Shown: positions 1-11,390 of the stretch, in pieces
How positions within the stretch are numbered: the first letter of the stretch is position 1
Layout of the letters: each line of letters opens with the position of its first letter
From: Flaccisagitta enflata
Lineage: Eukaryota > Chaetognatha > Sagittoidea > Aphragmophora
NCBI GenBank assembly: GCA_965153355.1
Contig: OZ231126.1
Coordinates: 79,856,001 to 79,920,000, forward strand
Direction: 5' to 3'
DNA length: 64,000 nucleotides
Made by a program: the position numbers and the translations under genes
Notes under the pieces: model-generated
What the model was told of the DNA's origin: nothing
Database searches by the model: none
The model's input: the letters and a program-made list of their open reading frames with translations, nothing else

Positions 1-21
1 GTTTGTCTCTGTTTGTCTGTC

Positions 22-76
<55 letters not shown>
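1..76. repeat. (GTCT)n / (CT)n microsatellite
   Basis: GTCT tetranucleotides grade into a pure CT run. It continues past the left edge of the window. Confidence 0.95.
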
Positions 77-199
77 TACTCGGGATAAAATAAAATTGAC
101 CTTTGTGTTTTGAAGGTGGATGGGACAAGGGGATCAGGAATTCAAGAGAGCAATATTTCATAACCTGTCATGTCACTTTCAATTTCTAATCTCTCAGGC

Positions 200-347
200 T
201 TCATGAGTCCATATATTTGTCTTTTTGTCTTTCTGTTGGTTTTACTTTATCTTATTTTCTTTACGTCTTCATCTTTTGTTTCATCTATTATTCTTCTACT
301 TTTTTTACTTTTCCTGTTTGTCCGTCTTGTCTTTCTGTCTGTCTGTT

Positions 348-378
<31 letters not shown>

Positions 379-470
379 CCCTCTCTCTCTCTCTCTCTCT
401 CTTTTCTTTCTACCTTTCTTTCTTTTTTTCTCTTTTTTTCTTCCTTTCCCTTACTTTTTTTCTTCTTTGG
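200..470. repeat. Pyrimidine-rich low-complexity tract
   Basis: Almost continuous C/T on the plus strand, with GTCT repeats at about 330-378, a CT run to about 403 and T-rich sequence after that. The open frames across it are low-complexity translations, not genes. Confidence 0.85.
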
Positions 471-1043
471 TGTCCCGACAACTTCGCTGTCCCAACAGCA
501 GGGACATCAATTGATGTCCCTGATGTCCCTTGTCCTACGCCGCTGATGAACCATATCTTTAGCCTTGTCTTTTGCATTAGCATCATGAATCATATCTTTG
601 GCCTTTTTCACATTTGCTCCAGGCAGGTTGTCATTGGCATGATTCGCCGCAAACATGTCGTGAATCATGTCTTTGGTCTTCTTCTTTCCATCATTGACCT
701 GCAACTTTTCCTCAGTGGCTGCATCGACGGCGTCGTTGGTGGCCCCGAGCATACCGTCGACTGCGTCCTTGATCGTTCTTTCCTCCGCTTTGACATCGGG
801 AGCGTTCACGGCATTGCATTGGCGCCATCAGCGCTTTCCCCAGCGCCTGGCGCCGAAGACCTCACTCTCGCTTCCCACCACGAGAAAGGGTTCCATGCCG
901 GCGATCCAAACGCGGAAGCTCGAGGAGGTTGTCCATTCATTTGGTAACTGAAGACTGTCTGAGAAGGTTGGCCGAAACCACAAACCGAGGACGAACTCAC
1001 CGACGAACCGAATGAGTTAAATGGGAACCTGAGAAGTGAAATC

Positions 1044-1205
<162 letters not shown>

Positions 1206-1292
1206 TGATAAAATGCAAAGACAGATATACACGGAAAGGAAAAATCACCAAGATGGACGCTCAAAAGAACAAGTGATGGAAAGTCACAATAT

Positions 1293-1563
1293 CGTTGTGG
1301 ACTGGTGGGCAGGGGCATCCAACCCCCAGCCTCACCCCAAACCTACCCCCAACCACTCCTGCAACGCACTCACACACACACACACACACACACACCCACA
1401 CACAATAACAACTGTAGTATCTTAAATGCGCGTTGTTCGCGTTTTCAACTCGATCGTGACGGACCAACGGACCGACCGTCTAATGGACCAACGGACCAAC
1501 GGAACAACGGACCGACGGACACAGCCCCTTATACGTATTGAGTTGCGTGTCCCCAACTAAAAA
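1293..1563 (-). mobile_element. SH element (GTTG flavour), minus orientation
   Basis: In the minus sense it begins TTTTTAGTTGGGGACACGCAACT, runs into a GTCCGTCGGTCCGTTG-type tract (1460-1525) and ends with GCCCACCAGTCCACAAC. A short (CA)n run lies at 1369-1405. The counterpart in copy 2 is at about 41693-41950. Confidence 0.6.
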
Positions 1564-1918
1564 CAATAGATAAGATTGACACTGTCCATTTGACAGAAAC
1601 AATTCTGTATTTGCAAAAGACAAAGACGGTTCCATTTACCCTTGTCTTAATGGGAAACCCGATCTAGGCATATCCATAGGGCCGACGCCGAAGGCAGGTG
1701 TCATCATGGGACGATTCACGGGATTGCCGAAGCTGTCGTATCCGTAGTTTCGGCAAAACGGGAAGCAGTTGGCAAATGGCCATATCTTCTCTTTCGTTTC
1801 AACCGTATCTGGCTCATCTCTGAAATGGAAAAGAGACGCAGGGCAAAGAAATATTGCAGATTGCATCAGATCATTGGAACTGCCTTTAGACTAGGTCAAG
1901 AAAAGGACAACCCTTTAC

Positions 1919-2145
1919 AGTCGCGTGTGGTTGTTAAGACCATTAGACCAAAAGACTAAAAGACCAAAAGACTAAGAAACTAAATGTAAATTGACTTTGA
2001 ATAACCTAAAATGACTTAAAATGACTTAAAATGGCGTAAAACGTCAAAAAAGCTATGCCTGACGAACCGACCGACAGACCGACAGACCAACAGACCGACA
2101 GACCGACAGAGTGGGTTGAAGAGTCGCGTGCGCGCGACTAAAAAT
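1919..2145 (-). mobile_element. SH element (GTCGCG flavour), minus orientation
   Basis: Read on the minus strand it starts TTTTTAGTCGCGCGCACGCGACTCT, followed by GTCGGTCTGTCGGT repeats, then degenerate AAGTCATTTT units, and ends at CACACGCGACTG. The start arm AGTCGCG and the end CGCGACT are reverse complements. The copy-2 equivalent is about 42308-42551. Confidence 0.7.
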
Positions 2146-2986
2146 TTTCAACTGAGAAAAAAAAACCATCTTTGATCTAAAAGAAAATGGTTAACTGAAG
2201 TATTTTCGTTTTAAGGCGTACCAATTGGTCTCTATCATCTGCATCAAAATAATCTTATTTTGTTGTCTGTCAAACATTTTCCTTACTTAAGAATCCGTTT
2301 GAGCAAAGTAAAATTGTTCAATGGTTCCCACCTTGAAATGTGGGCAGGGGAAGAGATCTAAACGATAGGTAGCTTCCTGCCCATGTGTTTAAAACAACAC
2401 CTCAAAGGTTACATCTCACCCTCTTTCTAGATATCAATTGATTCAAGCTTAACGGCAGGTACCGGGTTTACACTTTAAGCATTCATGAGCTGCTGTGAAA
2501 TTCATGACATGCCGACAAGACTCAACAGCGGTGGTGCGTAGCTTTCATCGATCAATCAAATGAAATCTCGGAGGTTTTACACGTCTCAATTTAAAATTTC
2601 ATGTCGGTCGCGTGATTCTTAACGTCAGTGGATGACTTGTCAGTTGCCCAAGGTTGTTCGTTCGAATTCCACTTTCTCTCTTTCACAAGTTGAGCATATC
2701 TATACCAATAAAACTAAGGTTTTCAACAACCTAATTGAATGTTCCCATTTATCATCAATGGCACCAAATGAACCAATGATAAAAGCCAATGGGCTCACAA
2801 GTCCTCTTCTGAATGTCCCAATAGATTTCGGCAAGAATCATTGATCATTGATCTTGTCATATGCGACATGGGTAACCATAAACAGTGATGATGACAGTGT
2901 GTAGAAAATTACGTACAAAACTTGGAAAACCCTGATATTCGGGTACAGTCGGACATGGGCGGAAAACACCAAACTAGGATCGCGCA
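2146..2986. other. No recognised gene; possible tRNA-like promoter at 2615-2675
   Basis: Unique-looking sequence, nearly identical in copy 2. A 70-codon plus-strand frame (2632-2844) encodes the same peptide in both copies, but at this identity that is weak evidence of coding. TAACGTCAGTGG followed by CGTTCGAATTCC resembles split A and B boxes of a tRNA-derived repeat. This is a weak call. Confidence 0.3.
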
Positions 2987-3222
2987 TGGTCAGCGGTACC
3001 CGACGTCCGTAAGGGGAATATATCAGGCCTTAGAAGACTGATTTAGGTTATTAAAGCCGGATTTGAGGTCTGGAGGGCAGATTTTAGGTCTGAACAGCAG
3101 ATTTGATGTATAGGGGCGGGCTTGAGGCTCAAATGGCAGGTTTTAGGCCTGGAGAGTTGATTAGAGGTCTTGAGGGCTAAATTGAGGCCTGGGAGGGCTA
3201 ATTCGAGGGCGTGACTGCGATT
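2987..3222 (-). mobile_element. MC element fragment with 20-bp minisatellite
   Basis: The box ATGGTCAGCGGTACCCGA (reverse of the MC tail) is followed by units of the form GGTCTGGAGGGCAGATTTTA. The inverted arms are missing. The TAAG at 3010-3013 is the unoccupied target of the 630-bp foldback present in copy 2. Confidence 0.6.
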
Positions 3223-3717
3223 AAAACTGCATTACCTTTCAGTCGACATCCTCTTCGGGGGCAGTTTCTGCGTCTAATGATGAGGAATTGCATCTGGGAT
3301 AAATTCCACTGATCTTTTTTAAGTGCGGTTTTATGCATGATAGTGAAGGAGCAGCTAGCGTACAGCTACAGAAAGCTTCTAAGAGGAGCACAAACTACAT
3401 GAGCCCCATCAAATCAAATTTTGACGTTTTTATAGCCTTAAAAAGGTGCCATCGCCGATATCTTTTACATAATTTGTAGCTAATCCAATGATACAACCTT
3501 TGAATCATGCCCATCGTCATTTCACAGTGCCCCGGCCGTTCATGGGCAGAAAACAGAAATTTGGTCACATCAAAAATGACATGTCTGTTTGCTTTAGAAA
3601 TTCCACATCAAAATTGGCGAAAAAGTTTTGGCGACTTTTTTATTTTTTTCCTTTCTTTGTGTCGAAATCGATATGTTAAGATTCAGAGATATGAAAATAA
3701 AAACCATGTAACTTCGG
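3223..3717. other. No recognised feature
   Basis: Non-repetitive duplicated sequence (counterpart 49480-49954). No convincing coding potential. The junction at 3241 is where copy 2 carries 1.1 kb of extra sequence. Confidence 0.5.
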
Positions 3718-4030
3718 AAAATAAAAATAAAAATAAAAATAAAAATAAAAATAAAAATAAAGATAAAAATAAAAATAAAAATAAAAATAAAAATAAAAAT
3801 AAAAATAAAAATAAAAATAAAAATAAGAATAAAAATAAAAATAAAAATAAAAATAAAAAGTGAAATAAAATAAAATAAAATAGAATAAAATAGAATAGAA
3901 TAAAATAAAATAAAATAAAATAAAATAAAATAAAATAAAATAAAATAAAGTAAAATAAAATAAAATAAAATAAAATAAAAAAAAAGAAAAATAAAAACCA
4001 TGCAACTACGGAAAATAAAAATAAAAACAA
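3718..4030. repeat. (AAAAAT)n / (AAAAT)n array
   Basis: A-rich AAAAAT units pass into AAAAT units. It is bounded by near-identical direct repeats (ACCATGTAACTTCGGAAAAT and ACCATGCAACTACGGAAAAT). The FIFIFI and YFYFYF frames on the minus strand are repeat translations. Confidence 0.95.
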
Positions 4031-4161
4031 ATTTTAGCACCTTTATCTATCAGAATGTTTTTGACGTTATGGATCTCGAGGCCGCAAAATCCAAAATCCA
4101 TCCAACGAGAAACAGGAAAATGAGACCTTTTCCCATCATTTTTTCCCGTCAAGTGAAAATA

Positions 4162-4342
4162 CTTGAGTGAAGAAGAACATCGTAATAAGAATACACATTC
4201 ATTTAATGACAGAAAAAGTCAGAATTTTCGATTAGTTCAGCCTAATCTTTGTTCAATGACAAAACAACTAATCGAAAATGCTGACTGTTTTTGTCATTAA
4301 ATGTCTGTGTATCCTCATTATGATGTACTTCTTCACTTTAGT
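4162..4342. mobile_element. 181-bp palindromic MITE, TA target duplication
   Basis: TA (4160-4161) and TA (4343-4344) flank arms of about 75 bp that pair imperfectly. The left arm begins CTTGAGTGAAGAAGAACATC and the right arm reads GTACTTCTTCACTTTAG. The inner arms contain CATTTAATGACA and TTTTCGATTAGTT. No coding capacity. The same element is at 50367-50547 in copy 2, so it predates the duplication. Confidence 0.75.
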
Positions 4343-4344
4343 TA

Positions 4345-4744
4345 TAATCAGCATACATATGATGTCTACTTCAATGGGTAAGATTTGATTATTTTTTCTG
4401 CAATGAGCGATTCACAATGAAACGCACGAGAGTCAAAAATCTTAACGGAATGTTCCTTTTGGGTAAGTCTCAACTTTTGTGTCTCTCCGATCCCGATTTA
4501 AAAAAAAAAATAGTTATAAAAGTTAATTTCGCTAAAGTAAACAGATTGCAAATTAATCGATAAACATTTTTGTTGCCGGAAACCATTTTCAGGTCAACAA
4601 AGTTTTTTTTCCCTAAAGTTTGCGTTGTCGCCTTTTTGTGTTTGCCTATTTTTTCTTCTTTTTTAATGATTTTGCGCGCATTTACGTGTGTTGGATGTGT
4701 TCGGTTGTCCACTGTGTCCAACGTGATCGGCCATTTTCTGGCCA
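4345..4744. other. No recognised feature
   Basis: Duplicated, AT-rich single-copy-like sequence with no gene or repeat that I can name. The counterpart is 50550-50954. Confidence 0.45.
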
Positions 4745-5388
4745 TGTTTTTAGTTGCGGACACGCAATTCTGTAAGAGGCTTTGGCCGTCCCACGGTCCA
4801 TTGGTCTGTCTGTTGGTCCGTGGACATGAGTCGAAAAGTAGGAAAAACGAGCATTTTAGATGCTTTTTTGGGCAGCGGCCCCAAAGGGCCGATGTCCTGT
4901 AGGACACAGGGGTGAATTTCCATATATCCGTCCTTCCATCCTTCCGTCCGTCCCCCCCCCCCAAAGCTTTCCAAGCCTCAAATTCCCATCGGATAACATG
5001 GGAAATTGTCAAAATGCCAACCTCCAGTTGAATAACATGTAAAATTGATGAAAACTAAGAAAAATGTAAAATTCCTATTGAATAACATGGCAAATTGACA
5101 AAAAATTGAAAAAAAATGCAAAATTCCCATTGAATATCATGGAAAATTGCTATCAAGGCCTCAAACATGCCCTCTCAGGACGTTTGGAAATTCACCCCTG
5201 TGTCCTACAGGACATCGGCCCTTTGGGGCCGCTGCCCTGCTCTCACTCATCTTCTTCAGCCAATCACTCCAAGGAGGGCATCGGGTACCGCTGACCATGT
5301 GCGATCCTTGGATGACTTGTTGTGTATAGATGTGAGATGTGGATGGGGGTTGGACGCCCATGCCCACCCGTCCGTAACGAAATTGTGT
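4745..5388 (+). mobile_element. SH element (GTTGCGGAC flavour) carrying a nested MC element
   Basis: Starts TTTTTAGTTGCGGACACGCAA, has a GTCC/GTTGGTCC tract (4786-4830) and ends CCCACCCGTCCGTAAC. The start arm AGTTGCGGAC is close to the reverse complement of the end GTCCGTAAC. An MC element occupies 4869-5330 inside it. Confidence 0.65.
4869..5330 (+). mobile_element. MC element, ATGTCC flavour
   Basis: Left arm GGGCAGCGGCCCCAAAGGGC onward (4869-4925) pairs almost perfectly with the right arm ending GGGGCCGCTGCCC (5188-5237). The core holds degenerate units around CCCATTGGATAACATGGAAA. The tail is CCCTGCTC, then GGGCATCGGGTACCGCTGACCAT, then TGCGATCCTTGGATGACTTG. Confidence 0.75.
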
Positions 5389-5972
5389 CCCCGCGTCACT
5401 TTTTTGACACTTTTCGCGGGATATCGGCTTTTCCCAAATCCTTTTACTGCCTATGCCTATTCGTAATTGTTCAGTCACCTAGTCAATCTATGAGTATGGT
5501 ATCACCACCTTTACCCAAAGGCCTAGCCTAAGAAGGATATCAGCATAATGACTCATTGCACCCATTTGATCGTTTCCAGCCTTGTTTCTTGACTGTCCAA
5601 CATACGATTATTTGTCAATTTGCTAACCTGATAAATTTTGCCGATTTATTAGCATAAGAAAAGTTTTTTATTGAAATTCTGAAAAGATATTTTGATTCAT
5701 CCTAACTAAGCTAAGCTAAGAAAAAACCCCTCGAGAATACAAGATTCGCGGTCTGTTTCAACAAAGTGTTTGATCGTTGGTTACTTGATTAACGGATGTT
5801 GCCATTTGAAATTCGGTCAGTTCCTGACAGATGAGAACACCCTCTACTTGTAAAAACTGCACGCGATAAGGAATGGTGATCAAATGGGGCCACAATTAAT
5901 CTCCATGACTGACGCATTAACCCAGTCACATAATGCTCTAAGCGTCTTTACTAAGCCTGTCACAAGGTTATG
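5389..5972. other. No recognised feature
   Basis: Duplicated non-repetitive sequence. Relative to copy 2 (51596-52107) it has small extra segments, for example CTAAGCTAAGCTAAG at about 5703 and about 40 bp near 5810-5850. Confidence 0.45.
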
Positions 5973-6200
5973 TTTTTAGTCGCGTGCACGCGACTCTACA
6001 CTCTGGTTTGTCCGTCCGTCCGTCCGTTGGTCAGTTGGTCGGTCGGTGGGTCTGTCGGTCCATCGCACTTTTACTTTTTTTTTTATCAATTTAATTCTTT
6101 AAGTCATTTAAACTCATTTAAGAGTATTCTCAGTCATTCTAAGTCATACTAAGTCATTCTAAGTCAATCTATAAGTCTCGCACGCGACTTATATGTGTTG
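5973..6200 (+). mobile_element. SH element (GTCGCG flavour) with AGTCATT minisatellite
   Basis: Starts TTTTTAGTCGCGTGCACGCGACT, then GTCCGTCCGTTGGTCAGTTG repeats, a T-rich stretch, AGTCATTCTA units, and ends TCGCACGCGACTTATATGTGTTG. The final GGCCTTG expected at this end is present in copy 2 (52303-52313) but missing here. Confidence 0.75.
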
Positions 6201-6384
6201 TTTTTTAAGCGTGGCATTTTAAGTTCATCAAAGTCGTTTTGTTCACGTAAAACAGCCGAAATAAAGGGAAGAAATAATTACGCCATCAGTACACTCAGTT
6301 CACTCAATACACTTAGTAAACTCAGTTGCAAAGTTTGGTGCAGACAACCAAATAAGGGGGGGGGGGCGACGTGGCAAAGGGCAC

Positions 6385-7110
<726 letters not shown>

Positions 7111-7411
7111 GTTAGCCGTGTTCCTCTGTTTCTCTTTATCTCCTGCTCTTCAAAGCGCGCCCATGTTTTGATGATGTACAACGGATTTGAATGGAGTTAA
7201 ATGTTAATAGGCCCAAGGCCTTAGTCTCTTCTTTTTTTTTCTCCCATTTCTTTTTTAACTCTTTAACTCTCCTGGCACCGTATTTCCAATCTCTCTCTCT
7301 CTCTCTCTCTCTCTTCTCTTCGGAACTTCCCATTTTTTCGGCATTTCTTTTTTCGAGGGTTAGTGATGATAGTTTAAGGATCAAAGCAGAGTCAAGTTAA
7401 AAGATCCAGGG

Positions 7412-7582
7412 ATGAGAATACAGGATCAGGGTGATGATGATGATGACGACGACGACGAGGATGATGATGATGATAATGAAGACGACCATGATGACGATGA
7501 AGTTGATGATGACGACATTGCTGCAAACGATGATAGGGTGGCAGAGAGCAAAGAGGTGGAAGAAAAAGGTAGATGGAAATAA
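7412..7582 (+). CDS. Hypothetical 56-codon acidic ORF (Asp/Glu-rich)
   Basis: ATG at 7412 opens MRIQDQG, then eight Asp, EDDDDD, NEDDHDDDEV, and ends ESKEVEEKGRWK before TAA. The codons alternate GAT and GAC, so it is not a pure trinucleotide repeat. In copy 2 the frame is cut short because 7534-7697 is missing there (NDYGVA-stop). It could be an exon piece or an expanded triplet repeat. No function can be assigned. Confidence 0.2.
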   Translation: MRIQDQGDDDDDDDDEDDDDDNEDDHDDDEVDDDDIAANDDRVAESKEVEEKGRWK

Positions 7583-8254
7583 TGTTGCCACCCGGCACCC
7601 GATATGGAAACTGGAGCAGGGGAAAGCATGCATTTACATCCATATTGTATTGTACATACTTATTGTATAGCTGTTTACGACATCTTCAATTGGCCTTTGG
7701 CCTAAACGAAGAGGATCAAGCCCAAGGCACGCACATAAACTTCCAAATAAACCACGTCTAGTTACACTCCTACGGCAAAAATGAATTTTACAGTATTTGA
7801 GATTTTTCACGAAATCGTCACGGTTTCATGTTTTCTCTTGTTTTTTGGGTTTTTTTTTTGACATTATATCATTCAAAATCATATGGGATATCAGCTAGCT
7901 CACGCTCCTAGACGGAGAATGAAAAGTGAGGTGCTTCTCTTTACCTCATGCACGCGTTTATCGCAATCGGGACTCACAGACGTAGAAACCTACGCGGATC
8001 TGCCTACTTAAGGAGTTTAGGACAAGCACCTGATCACTTCCGTTTTGGGGTGGGATAATCACTAGTAGTTGAGCTTTAAAAATGGGGCGGAAGGTGAAGT
8101 GGTGGAAGCGGTATGAAGGGTCGAAAGGCTCACCCCTTTACAGCAAGGACGCAGCCTTTCAAGACTGCAAGCCAGCGAAAGACACACGACGGCTGCTGAT
8201 GGCTACCCAAGTCGCTTGCGGGTGGGTAGGGCCGCGGAAATGAAGGCTTATCAA
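7583..8254. other. No recognised gene; part is absent from copy 2
   Basis: The segment up to about 7697 is missing in copy 2, where flanking GGC microhomology suggests a deletion. The rest aligns to 56815-57373. GGAAGCGG hexamer relics lie near 8095-8115, less regular than in copy 2 (57198-57230). Confidence 0.45.
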
Positions 8255-8878
8255 CAGCTCCCAGAAAACAGAGATTTTTCTGCGGCCTGTCGCCTGCCTT
8301 TCAATTTTGTGGCCTGCCGGTGAAAACAGTGGGCCTGACTGAAATACAGTTATTCTGGGCCGTTGTCATAACCTGTGTAGACACACTGCAAATGTAGTAA
8401 TTTATGCAATCTATTTCCTGGTCAGCATGGAAAATTATAAAAGAATTTTTATCTCTCGGTCAATCTCTCTCTCTCTATCACGATCTCTCTCTATCTCTCT
8501 CAGTCGCTCAAAATAGAAATGGCTGTGTCCATTGGGTAAAGCAAAACATTTTAAATCGTCAAATCCTATTAATCTTCTAATCACATTAATTAATTCATTT
8601 TTGTAAACAATCATATGTGTATTCAAAATGAATGTGCATCATGATTGCTGAATTTCTTCTGACATTAAGCAACTGAGAAGTGTCTCCAGGAGTCATTTTA
8701 TCTCCAGGAGAAAGACTACTTTGGTATTGCTGGAGAATGTAAGGTGGATCAAATTTTGATTCAAGGATATCAAGCAAAATTGCTGCGAGCCCGGCGGGCC
8801 CGCAGCTTGTCTAATTTGCGGGCCCGACAGCCAATTTGCGGGCCTCGGGCCCGCGGGCCCGCTCTATTTTCAGGGCTG
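8255..8878. mobile_element. 624-bp hAT-type MITE with 8-bp target duplication
   Basis: Flanked by CTTATCAA at 8247-8254 and 8879-8886. The termini are CAGCTCCCAGAAAACAGAG and, reverse complemented, CAGCCCTGAAAATAGAG. Copy 2 has the unoccupied site with one CTTATCAA (57366-57373). CAG ends with 8-bp duplications are typical of hAT transposons. No transposase frame is present. A GGGCCCGC-rich segment lies at 8785-8865. Confidence 0.85.
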
Positions 8879-9023
8879 CTTATCAATCATTTGGGCACAG
8901 TGGGCAGTGATGCAGAAACCACTCGTAATCACTGAAAAAGCAAAGTACAATAGATCGACAATGAAAAGTACAATAGATCGACAATGAAACAATCGGCAGA
9001 CTGACCAATTAACTAACTCATGG

Positions 9024-9542
9024 TAGCCAGGAGTAGTCAAAAATCAAAATAGTATTTTTGACTATTTTTTTGGTTGGGATGCATTCATATGCATCTAGTA
9101 AGATGTTATCAAGCGATTTTTTCTCAAACGGATGTTGTTAAATATGTTGGTAAATATTAATGTTAATTGGCCATTTTATTTTTGTTTTCACTCAAATTGT
9201 CATTTTCATCCCTTAGAAATGCGATATTTGGATTGAAACTCAAACTGTTGCTTCCAAACAACATTTACTATCATCACCTAAAATGTTGTGAAATTTCTAA
9301 GTCTCTAAGATGCATATGCTTATGCAAATAAGTCGCCCAGACTAATTTGCATACTAAAAGTAAAAGACAACCTTTAAAAAGCATTCTGCAGTGAGCCGCA
9401 AGGAGAAAATTGATAAGGTGAATGGCATTCAATCACATCTATGATTTTGTTTCTTAGATAAAATCTACAGAAATTTACCGAATTATTCAGGTTTTGATTG
9501 ACAAAAAATAATGTAGTCGAATCAATCCCACTACCGGTGGCT
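9024..9542. mobile_element. 519-bp TIR-like insertion, 8-bp direct repeats
   Basis: ACTCATGG flanks both sides (9016-9023, 9543-9550) and occurs once in copy 2 (57480-57487). The ends TAGCCAGGAGTAGT and, reversed, AGCCACCGGTAGTG are only partly similar. Alternatively the right end is the A-box portion of the adjoining tRNA-like SINE and copy 2 lost the interval by deletion between the ACTCATGG repeats. Confidence 0.55.
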
Positions 9543-9659
9543 ACTCATGGCCCTCTGGGTCACGAGTTCGAGTCCCGCATTGGGCGAGTCGTTTCAACAT
9601 AGGATGGAATCCTCAATCATGTGGTGGGGCTCTTGGAGGGGTTGCCTGGTGAATTCCGG
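9543..9659 (+). repeat. tRNA-derived SINE head, truncated
   Basis: GAGTTCGAGTCCCGC matches a Pol III B box. TGGCTACTCATGG just upstream could be an A box. Copy 2 holds the fuller unit (57480-57777), ending in an AAC repeat tail. Here the SINE body after GAATTCCGG is replaced by LINE sequence. Confidence 0.55.
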
Positions 9660-11192
9660 CACGACAAGTACCATAAATTTCTTGGGGGATTTTATACTTT
9701 TGGTTTTTCAGTCACCTCGGTGGCTGTGGTAATTAAAGAAAGGGTCAGTGATCAGCTTAAAAACATTGACAGCTTACTCATAAGAAATGAATACAAGGCC
9801 CGTATTTACGTTGAATATTTTCTGGGCTCTCTGCGTTTTATCTTGTCTGTCCACGATTTGCATAAGTCACAACTGAAAGCGTTGGATGACTTGTCCCATC
9901 GTTTCTTAAAGAAATGGCTCGGCCTTCCGTGTGGTGCATCGTGGGCGCTTGTTCACGATGTACATGGTATGAATGTTAAGTCTTTTGATCACCTTTATAA
10001 AGAATCTCGCACGTTAACCCTGTCTAATATTCGCTTTTTTAGTGATAATCGGGTACTTCATGCTTTGGATACGAAAGAAGAGCGCGAGAGCCAGTGGTGT
10101 CGGAAATTCTCCTCTGCGACCTTTGCTAAGGGAGTATTAAATGAGGTGGTTCCTCCTACGGTAGCAGTAAGTGATGTTTCAACCATAGCACAGGGCCTGG
10201 ATGTTTCCCAACAAAGCTGGTCATCTTTAGAGCTCAGTGGCGTTCTTTCTCCCTCTCCACTCTCCCCTCCTCCACTTCCCACCTCTCCTCCCCCATCCCC
10301 CCCTGGTGCGGCTCCTCAGCGCCAAAATGCTCGAAAGATGATCAAGGGCAAGGTCCAGGCTGAGGTTCAACGGGATGTAAGTGATTTTTGGAAGGAGAAG
10401 ATCGGGCATTACGCAATGCAGGGTGACTATCTAGCGTTGATTATGGAAGAGAAGGGCTGTGTTTCATGGAAGAGCTATATGTGGGACATACCTCAGGGAG
10501 TTCTTAGATTTGCCATTAACGCTGGATTAAACACACTGCCCACTCTCGACAATCTTAAACGCTGGGGGAAAAGAGTAAATGACCGTTGTCCTTTATGTGG
10601 TAATACTCAGACCCTTCTCCATGTTCTTTCCAACTGTTCCGTCTCATTAGATCAGGGTCGCTTAACATGGCGTCACAACTCAGTACTGTTGACGCTCATC
10701 GAATATATCCAGCCCCAGCTCCATGAGAATTTTGTTCTGTATTCAGATTTACCTGCTTATACGGCGGCTCATGGGGGGGTTATCCCGCCTCATATTCTTG
10801 TCACATCATTGCGTCCTGACTTATTTATTCTTGATGAAATCTCTAAAAAGATTATCTTTTTTGAGCTGACATGCCCATGGGATAGCAATGTTGCCAGTAG
10901 TCACTCGTATAAAGAGGAGAAATATGCGCCTCTAATCGCAGATCTTTCACGCGACTTTTCTGTTTTTAATTATTCAGTTGAAGTTTCCGCCCGTGGCCAG
11001 GTGACGAAAGACAATCGTGCGCGCATAAAATCGCTCATCTGGAAGTGTTGCCGTCAACCAAAAGGCTTGGAAAAAAATCTTGTCAAGCTTATGTCTAAAG
11101 CCGCTATTCACACGTCCTTTACTATGTTTAGCGCGAGAAAAGAGCCTGCTTGGTCATCCCCTAGCCCTTTGATCGTTCGTCATTTTAACTGA
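9660..11192 (+). pseudogene. 5'-truncated LINE ORF: RT thumb, CCHC knuckle and restriction-like endonuclease
   Basis: C-terminal part of a non-LTR retrotransposon polyprotein. Residues are counted from an ATG at 9621 that lies in SINE sequence; LINE coding starts at about residue 14. Residues 17-110 look like the end of the RT and its thumb (KFLGG, RVSDQLKNIDSL). A Pro/Ser-rich linker lies at 208-230. CPLC at 323-326 with H334 and C339 forms CxxC-x7-H-x4-C. Then comes a PD-(D/E)xK-like REL domain: RPD 398-400, ELTCPWD 415-421, and K431/K434-Y435. This arrangement is known from R2/NeSL/Hero/Utopia-type LINEs that cut specific targets. The RT catalytic core is absent, so it is a 5' truncation. 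The remaining 510 codons are open, which suggests a fairly recent insertion. It is absent from copy 2. Confidence 0.85.
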
Positions 11193-11338
11193 CACAATTT
11201 TTTCATTTCCTGTTTATTTATGTGTTTACATAACGATGATCTGTATTGGACCATAGGCATTTTCCCTCATTGCAATCCAATAATCTGCTAGTTATGTATT
11301 CGCCTTGATTGTATATTTTATTGAATATACGTCTTTAC
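11193..11338 (+). mobile_element. 3' UTR of the REL-type LINE
   Basis: Runs from the TGA to about 11338, where collinearity with copy 2 resumes. It ends in AT-rich sequence without a clear poly-A or microsatellite tail. Confidence 0.5.
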
Positions 11339-11390
11339 TACTACCAACCGACAAACCGACAAACCGGCCGACAGACACGCAACTAAAAAC

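Larger units (their letters stand above)
8188..11390 (-). mobile_element. SH element expanded by nested insertions
   Basis: The minus-sense end (GTCGCTTGCGGGTGGGTAGGG region, 8210-8230) and start (TTTTTAGTTGCGTGTCTGTCGGCC, 11362-11390) match the compact element at 57307-57825. The extra length here is the hAT MITE, the 519-bp element and the LINE fragment. Confidence 0.5.

Noticed and set aside
2632-2844. 70-codon frame identical in both duplicates (also 43038-43250) as a conserved gene
   Set aside because: The surrounding non-coding DNA is equally conserved, so identity only reflects the recent duplication. No motif or start context supports it.
4470-5012. 180-codon minus frame through the SH/MC element
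   Set aside because: It crosses element arms and the (GTCC)n tract, and no part resembles a known domain.
9543-9620. A functional tRNA gene
   Set aside because: Only a B-box-like GTTCGAGTCCC and a doubtful A box are visible. No acceptor stem pairing or anticodon arm can be drawn. A SINE head fits better.
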